Below are positions 40,531-64,000 of a stretch of 64,000 bases of DNA, in pieces (within the stretch, counting starts at the first letter, position 1; every line of letters begins with the position of its first letter). Source of the DNA: Apostichopus japonicus (taxonomy: Eukaryota > Echinodermata > Holothuroidea > Aspidochirotida > Stichopodidae); assembly GCF_037975245.1 (NCBI RefSeq), contig NC_092575.1, positions 16,474,810 through 16,538,809 of the forward strand, read 5' to 3'. Made by a program: the position numbers and the translations under genes. The notes beneath the pieces are model-generated. The model worked only from the letters and a program-made list of their open reading frames with translations. It was not told the origin of the DNA and made no database searches.

Positions 40531-40970
40531 TATTGATATTGCAGTCGTGTTCGTGATCGTTATTCTCATCGCCACCTCATCGGATTTCTTCATCTTTAAC
40601 GTCATCCTTTTCTTTCTGATCGCTATCGTCACCTTGGTCGCAATCGTTATCGTCATCCGTGCCATCGTCATTGTCTCTTCTTTTTCGTCACCATCGTAAT
40701 CACAATCAACATCATCATCATCTGCATCGTCGTCGTTCGTTACCGTTGTCTTCATTATCGTCATCGTCGTCACCAATGTCGTCATCTGCATCATGATCAT
40801 CGTAATTATCATCATCGTCTTCGTTGACGTCATAGTAATCGCCACCGTTAGCGTCATCATTATAAACAACACTACCATCGTCATTGTCATCGTCATCGTC
40901 ATTGTTATCGTCATCGTCATCGTCGTCGTCGTCGCCATGTTCATTTCTATCATCGTCATCATGTTTTGAC
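40530..40970 (+). repeat. Degenerate GTCATC hexanucleotide tract
   Basis: This is irregular (GTCATC)n, CGTCGTCGT and CATCATCAT sequence continuing the minisatellite. It ends about 235 bp before the next gene's first exon. Confidence 0.85.
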
Positions 40971-41206
40971 TCACCTATTATTCTTCTTCCTCACGGTTCA
41001 ACAAATATGCATTGTAAAATACTCCATTGTATTAGATTTTCAATAGAAAGGTGTAATTCCGAAGCAAATATTGACACGCAAGTGCACCCTACCAGTTATT
41101 TCGTGTACCCTCAAAAGGAATCGATAATAAATATAGGAATCATTTCCTTCTCCGATTCTTTGATGAAAGCACCCAGAAAAAAAGTTACGTTATAAGGCCG
41201 AGAAAA

Positions 41207-57886
<16,680 letters not shown>

Positions 57887-57899
57887 TTATGGCAACTGG

Positions 57900-57965
<66 letters not shown>

Positions 57966-59356
57966 GATATAATTAGATTGAAATCAATTGAACATTTATT
58001 GTGGTCTTGCCCACCCGTGATTTCTTGTTTTCTAGCTTGATTGTAAATACTCATTTTTGTAGGCAGACAATTGAGTTTATTCAAAAGTAATCTTTTCTTT
58101 GCTAAGCCACCCACATATCACCCTTAAGCATCTTCATTCTACATATTAATTATTATAATAATTTTTAATTTACATGGTGAATAATGTCAATCGAGATGTT
58201 CATGAATTCTTCAATAACCTGTATTTTGTTTTTGCTTAATGTACATAAAGTGTATTAAACTAGCATTTATCAGTGTTTGATTTTGTTTCACCTCTATTGT
58301 AAAAAAATAAAGAAGAATTTTCCACATTTATTACTATAGTAAAAATACCGGTATACTTGTGTATACTAATGAGCGAACTGGCTTTGTAGTTATTCTTTGC
58401 CACATTTTCTATAAGATCACTTTTTATGTAAACTTTCGCACATAATGTGTCCAATAAAATGGCTTCAAATACCCAGTGAGAAGTTCTTTATGTCGAATTA
58501 TACTTTTTTTTTGAGTTATTGATGATTTAGAAAGATTTCAGACTATCACCGCTGATGAACTCGAATGACCTTTTAACTACCTAGAAAGCAATATCATTCT
58601 TGAACTTAACAAGTTCAATCTAAACGCAATGTGTGAAGCACATTCAAGCTTCCCTTCTGGAGTTTTTATCGTTTTTTAGAACATTTTCAAAATTTGACCT
58701 CACTTTGACCTCAAGTAGCCTTCGTTATATAAATCTTTCAGAAAGGGAATTTATGGTATATATGCCCTTGTGATCATTTAAGATGGATCCATATACTAAG
58801 TATGCAGCTTACCAATGCTTTGCGTTCGTCTTGGGAAGTACAACATGTGTCAGCGTTTGCCTCTTATTGACTTCCACTGACATGTAATCTTCGCGGAAAC
58901 CGATAGAGTTCTTTGTACATTGAGATGCATTCACGTAACGAATATAAAGTTCAAATGATCTACAGTGCATTAATTCGGTAATGACGTCATCGTTTTTACA
59001 AGCTACACTATATCACACTTGCTTAATGCTAATAATTGCTAATATCGTTGACCATTCCTTAGTACTTTCTTCTAGTAATGCGATGGTACATACCAAGCCA
59101 ACAAGGAAGAGATTTAAGCTGAAAGAGTTTGTAACTAACAACTTACATACACAGTCAGTTAGAGGATGCGTGCCATGGTTTGTAAACAACTTGATTTTCT
59201 GTTGTTTTGCTTTGGAAATCGTGTCAATTAAGACTGCCATTTGTTTTTTTCTATTAGTTTTGGCTTCGGCATACGGATGTTCAACACAAGATAATCTTTT
59301 TATGAGTCTGCAACACAACGAGCAACTGTAGCAGTGATAACAAGATTAACTCAACC
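57887..59356. other. 3' flank and intergenic spacer between the two CUB genes
   Basis: Candidate polyadenylation signals AATAAA are at 58307-58312 and 58453-58458. The open frame at 58981-59331 has no recognised domain and is not accepted as a gene. The spacer of less than 1.5 kb and shared orientation fit tandem duplication. Confidence 0.55.
57901..57962. repeat. AT array just after the stop codon
   Basis: (TA)n begins 14 bp after the TAA of the CUB/YWTD/HYR gene and would be in its 3' untranslated region. Confidence 0.9.
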
Positions 59357-62300
59357 ATGAAATACCAAATAAATTTCTCTTCATCTTTCTTATATCTCTT
59401 CTTTTTGGGAGGAAAGTTGCTCATGGCAGAAGGTAAGGTTACCGCAGCCTTGCAAAAGGATGTTGCCTTTCTGAGATTATTTTAATTTTAATTTTACAAG
59501 ACTTTTACTCTTTGTCGCAGCATATACCGTCCATATATGTATATAAACTACTGATGGAGCAGAAGGGAGGATCTTTTGAAACAATTTTTGAACAATGACT
59601 GTATGGGTATATATATTTTTCCTACCGCCCCTCCCCTCCTAAAGGTACCGCACTTCAATCGTTGCTGAGTTATTCGAAAAGAAAAATAACCAAACAAACA
59701 ATAGGCCTAGTTGAAGCATTTTATAGAGAACATACAAAACGTATTGACAGATACACATGAAATAACGATCGCCGTACCTTTTAAAAGTTAAACTGGTCTT
59801 AATCCAACAAACACACAAAACGATCAAGATATTAGTGATATGAATTCACACCCGACTTTAATTAAAGCTTGATGAAGTTTTTTTTTTTTAAATCCTTAAT
59901 TGGTAATCAACGAAAATCAACAATATCTACTGAAACACAAAAGCTTTCCTAACAAGATTTTTTTTTAACGTAACATGTGTTTTTAGCGGTGATAAATATC
60001 ACGAGTGCAAAACACAAAATACTGGTAAAATTGTAATCGTTTGGTTCACATTTTGTAGTTATTTTGATCCTATATAGTAAATGAAAATGAGAGGTAAGGT
60101 TCTCTTTCCGTCTTCTAAAGGCGCAAATTTAGTTAATGTATGTTGCAGACCATTAACCACTTCTATTAGTCCATGTTGTACTTCTATAGCACTTTTAACT
60201 TTTGAGGAATGACCCTTTAAACAGCTTTTGTTCATCAGGTAAAGTAACTGGACTATGAAGTCTAATACAAAGACATCTGTTTCTCAGATGAAAAAAAACC
60301 TCAATGAAAAATCAAGACTTTTATTGCCTCAAATGACCTGTTATACATTTCGAACTTGTCATTGATAAATGATGTCGGATGTCATTCATAGGTACTCTAT
60401 ACTTTATATAATGGTAACAGAATATATTTTCAAATATATATCTTTGGTGAGTCAGAAGTTATACATTAACATTAAGACCGCAATGGAGAGGAAAACCATC
60501 ACCAATTTACCTTTAAAGGAGAATTCAAAAGTTTAACATACTTTAAACGTAAATATTTTGAAACCATAATACCTAGAGAAAGATAACTAGCACTCATTTG
60601 TTTTACCTTGAGTTAGAAAAAGAATAAAAATCTGCCAAAAGTCATCCATTGGTCATCTCTGGTCTTCTCAGTTCTTATGATTTAGAAAAATAATGAACTT
60701 GAAATTCTTTAATTAATTCATTACAAAATATACTGATTTAATTCATCATGTGGAATTCTTTATATAAACATGTTTACCATTCCCATCCAGCCTACTTTCA
60801 GTTAGAGAAAGTTATATAAAAAGGAATCAGGAAAAACTACATACTACTTCGGTATCAACCTACAACGTATGAAATGCATGTCATTACATTGAACCACGGT
60901 TGACAAATTGCAGACTTCAATTGTATTCTGTTCATAACATACCGTACCTGATCTCCAACTAGTTAAATGGCACGAGAATCAAAGATGTGAGGACCTTTGC
61001 TGCTACAGAAAATAAAGAAAAAAATAAAATCTTAAGGCACATGTTTGTACACATTCCTATATGACATCTATAATATTTTATAATAAAATAACACTTACAA
61101 TAAAAAAAAATTCAATTAGAACACAAGGTTTATTTTAACCGCTAACACGTACATGCACGATCGCGGAAGCGATGATCGTGCGCTTGTTTTGGTTTTCATG
61201 AGTTTTTTTTTTTAGAATAACAATAAACGTAGAGAGCGTGTAAGATTTAACCTGGGGGAAGAGTATGGCAGTCTAATGTCCTTCTCCAGTTTTATTCCCT
61301 ACCCCCTTCCCCTAATCCTCTCTTTGTCCCTCTACAGTTGATTTCCTTCCTCTCCTCTTCCCCTGGTGATTACTTTCATTCTTCTCTCCATCCCTTGTCT
61401 ACTAATCCCCTTACATCTATCTCTTTGCGTTCACCCTGCTTATTGACCTGTCTATATTCTGTGTGTGTATTTGTCCCTTCTGTTACTGTAACTTGTCATT
61501 TAGCCTCTGAAGAAGATCCTGCTAGGATCGAAACGTCAAGCCAACTTACTATTATACATTCTCTAACACAGGCTCTTTAGTGTATAAGCAGTCGGCTAAC
61601 AGTTTTAATTTATTTTGAAACTGAGTAAGTAAATGAAAGTTCACAGTCAAAAAGCTGGTTGAGAGTGTTCCGTTATCACACCATCTTGTTGCTTGAAATA
61701 ATTAATTGATAAACACAAAAAAAAACAAAAAACATTTGAACATGAGGACTATACATGGTAAGTTACGCATTCAGATTACATTTCTAAACTGTGGATTCTG
61801 TAAAAACAATTACATTTACAAATCATTCGTAAATGAGAAGCAATAAGTAACAGAAACAGAATAAAAATTGATTTCGGTTTCATAGGTAAACATTTTCCAT
61901 CTGAATGATTTTGAATATTTCATGAATTATGGCATAAATAAACTTTTATATTTTTAAATCAAGATTACGTACTTTTTCACTTTAGAGGAAGATAATACCT
62001 TTTGGTGATTTTTGTTGTTGTAGAATTCACAGGCAAACAAAAGGCAGGAAAATGCAGTATGAATGTGCTCGCGTTAAAGACTCGATGATGTAATTAAAAT
62101 AGTTTTATTAATAGACAACACCCCTCCCATCGACCATGAGATGATTTCTTCTTCTTGCCCCTTTTCAACGAAACCTAAAACATCTTAGTTGCTACAGCGT
62201 TGTTACAATTAAAGTGGTGGTACTACTTAGTCTAACACACAGGGCATTATGTCAGTTCCTCAGATTCAACACAAAACTCATTATAGAAAACAAACTTTTG

Positions 62301-64000
62301 ATGAGCACAAATAATATATTGCAATGTATTACAAAGTTTGTCAAGGACAAAGAGTGTTGAATGTCATCCAAATGTAATTTTTGGGTTATAACAGGATTAA
62401 AGAATATGTTTTGGTTGAGTTATTAGAATTTATTGATAACAAAGTGGAAAAACAGTAACATGAATGTTCTGCACTTAGGAGCATGACGTCACTATTAGTT
62501 CAACCTTAAACGAGCTTGCCAGAGATATTAGCATATTATAAAGATGAACATTACAAACCAGAAAAGCTATAGAAACAATGCTATTGTCTCTTATCATTTA
62601 CTTAAGTCCAAACGAAAGTGAAACCGGAACGGTGAGATTAGACGCAAGCTGCTACGATTTCAAAATTAAGGTAAACAAACGTAACATTTAATAACTATAA
62701 ACACATTTAAGAAAGATTTCATCACTTGATAAAACGGTTAAAATCTCGCTTATTATTGAAAGTTAAATGCGCGTTAAAAACACATATCATACGTTGTTTC
62801 AGTGCGGCAAATTCATGTTCAAGAGAGCAAAATGTATAGGATCATTGCTTTACATCCTACAGATAACATGTTGTCAACGTAAGGCCTATCCGGTCTAGAG
62901 CAAGTAATGTTCCAATAACCTATCTAGCTCCATACATCCTTGTTATTTTCCTCTACTTCACGCTGTCATTAAAATCACTAACCCCTCCTCATTGCCACCT
63001 TCACAGTCACCCGAACCCACCTAAACCTCACCACTGCACCTCTCTCTGTGTTACTTCCTTTGACATTCAGGTTGTAACGTCACGCTCTCGAACTCAACGG
63101 GGACATTTACATCGCCTGAATATCCAAATGTGTATCCTTCTAATCTTGACTGTACATGGCGCTTGCAAGCTGCAGAAGGGAAAGTAATCGAGTTGACGTT
63201 TGATGATGTTCAACTTGAAGCAGATACCGACGGTCAATGCTACGATTCAATCACGGTAAAAATATACATGCACTGTTAATAAATACGTTTGAAATACTTC
63301 ATAGCTAACATATATATCGTCGATATTGTACATTTTCATGTTAAGAGCTCTCAAGGATTAGCTTTCATCTTGAAGTTGTGCTCTCGTTACAGGCTAGTCG
63401 ACAATAGAGATACATTTGACGACTGCAGCGCTTATACCCTGATTATGGAAGACCGATTTTGTCTGCTATTTAAACTAGTAATAATTTATAATTTATAGTT
63501 TTAAGACCTGAACATTCGATATTAAAAACAAAAACGAAACTACAAGAGCTTAAATGACATTGATATTATTTCATGCCGCATAATTCAACCAATAAATTTA
63601 GGAAATGTATTTCTTTGATATTTCTAGGTAGCGTAATGTTGTGAGATTCATAATAAATAGAAGGAAAATCTTTTAAACAAATATCTCAAAAACTATATTC
63701 TTTTTATTATCCAATTCCTGACGAGCGTATTGACTTTATGAGAGGCCATATTCTACTGATTACTGTTGATTTGTTTCTATATCTCTGTCTTCTCGTCTAT
63801 TTGTCTGTCCGTTCCAAATCCGGCACCGATTACCACTAGATCGCTGATCCTACGCCCGGGTCAGAATTCCTCCCAGCGACATTTTGCAATGACGGACCTG
63901 GCTGGCCTAGTCATCCGATTCGCTTTCTTTCGACGACAAACCAATTGACGATCCATATGAAAACAAATAACATATATGCGGCATCAGGTTTTAGTGCTCG
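59357..64000 (+). CDS. Partial paralogue of the CUB receptor gene (signal peptide and CUB domain)
   Basis: Three exons, 59357-59432, 63071-63255 and 63840-64000 (cut by the window end), join in frame. Exon 1 encodes a signal peptide (MKYQINF, then SSSFLYLFFLGG). Exons 2 and 3 encode one CUB domain: GCNVTLSNSTGTFTSPEYP, CTWRLQA, VIELTFDDVQL, then FCNDGPGWPSHPIRFLSTTN and ASGFSAR. The exon phases (1, then 0) and the break point inside the CUB domain are identical to the gene at 41207-57886, and FC-DDGPGWP and RFLST are shared, so the two are tandem paralogues. Whether propeller, EGF and HYR exons follow is outside the window. N-glycosylation sequons NVT and NST are present. Confidence 0.87.
60220..60720 (+). 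repeat. Dispersed repeat family, copy 2
   Basis: It shares the order of segments with 29900-30600: GTCTAATACAAAGAC with TCAGATGAA, TTATTGCCTCAAATGAC, then ACTTTAAACGTAAATATTTTG. A third, shorter copy is at about 62215-62480 (TAGTCTAACACACAGGGC, TTTGTCAAGGACAAAGAG). Confidence 0.5.
61154..61182. repeat. Short strong hairpin
   Basis: GCACGATCGC and GCGATGATCGTGC pair around a GGAA loop with a one-to-three base bulge. It is GC-rich in an AT-rich intron. Confidence 0.6.
61250..61600 (+). mobile_element. Penelope-type terminal segment with hammerhead-like core
   Basis: A pyrimidine-rich stretch leads to CTGAAGA at 61507-61513, a perfect 5-bp stem GATCC/GGATC with loop TGCTA, and GAAA at 61530-61533. 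That is the CUGANGA, stem II, GAAA arrangement of a hammerhead ribozyme core, which Penelope-like elements are known to carry. A stem III partner with a cleavage triplet upstream is only weakly visible (TTGTC near 61494-61498), so it is probably a decayed copy or only the core. Confidence 0.5.
63256..63839 (+). other. Intron 2 of the second CUB gene
   Basis: It runs from GTAAAA to CCACTAG. No repeats or other features were recognised. Confidence 0.7.

Larger units (their letters stand above)
59433..63070 (+). other. Intron 1 of the second CUB gene (3.6 kb)
   Basis: It starts GTAAGG and ends TTTGACATTCAG. It holds members of a dispersed repeat family (60220-60720 and 62215-62480), a hairpin (61154-61182), and a pyrimidine-rich Penelope-type segment with a hammerhead-like core (61250-61600). 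No exon was recognised. Confidence 0.65.

Noticed and set aside
39838-40536. 232-codon + strand frame with SLVIFGRHCQPRHLWSS repeats
   Set aside because: The frame is a by-product of the minisatellite; the same repeat stays open in other + strand frames, with no splice or domain support.
40465-40974. 169-codon minus-strand Met/Thr-rich frame
   Set aside because: It is the complement of the degenerate GTCATC tract.
58981-59331. 116-codon + strand frame between the two CUB genes
   Set aside because: No domain is recognised, codon texture resembles the surrounding AT-rich sequence and the minus strand is open too; it lies just before the next gene's first exon and may be partly upstream non-coding sequence.

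Overview
The window is metazoan genomic DNA: intron-rich genes with GT-AG junctions, long AT and trinucleotide arrays, and many small transposon copies. The gene content suggests an echinoderm, most likely a sea cucumber. The fibrinogen-related proteins resemble the sea cucumber fibrinogen-like protein A type, and the CUB, YWTD and HYR gene looks like an echinoderm surface receptor. The organism call is inference from family knowledge, not from a search.

Layout. (1) 1-1522 holds the last two exons of a fibrinogen-related gene (copy A); its 3' flank runs to about 5346. (2) 5347-9776 is intergenic with transposon remnants. (3) 9777-14154 is a complete five-exon fibrinogen-related gene (copy B, 331 aa). 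From 12620 to about 20254 the sequence repeats 1-5346, so A and B are tandem duplicates spaced at least 12.6 kb apart. (4) 21381-31695 is a ten-exon M14 procarboxypeptidase (442 aa) with all zinc and catalytic residues. (5) 31696-41206 is intergenic and repeat-rich: a broken Penelope-like element with two other elements inserted in it, a foldback repeat and a 28-bp minisatellite. (6) 41207-57886 is an eleven-exon gene (718 aa) for a type I membrane protein: signal peptide, CUB, six-bladed YWTD propeller, EGF-like, HYR, HYR, transmembrane helix, Cys-rich cytoplasmic tail. (7) 59357-64000 is the start of a tandem paralogue of it (signal peptide and CUB), cut by the window end.

Functionally these are secreted or cell-surface genes. 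The fibrinogen-related pair fits soluble pattern recognition, the carboxypeptidase fits extracellular or digestive proteolysis, and the CUB/YWTD/HYR pair fits an adhesion or recognition receptor. Nothing shows that they act together.

Strongest points for a second look: (a) the last fibrinogen exon differs between copies A and B at 26 amino-acid-changing codons but only 2 silent ones, while the neighbouring exon and intron are nearly identical; (b) a 77-bp tandem array copies the end of a coding exon together with its 5' splice site, giving five intact donor sites in a row; (c) the CUB-YWTD-EGF-HYR-HYR-TM architecture is built entirely of phase 1-1 exon modules; (d) several nested transposon insertions have exact 8-bp target duplications. 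Exon junctions were placed by hand from splice sites, reading frame and domain continuity; every gene model closes in frame.
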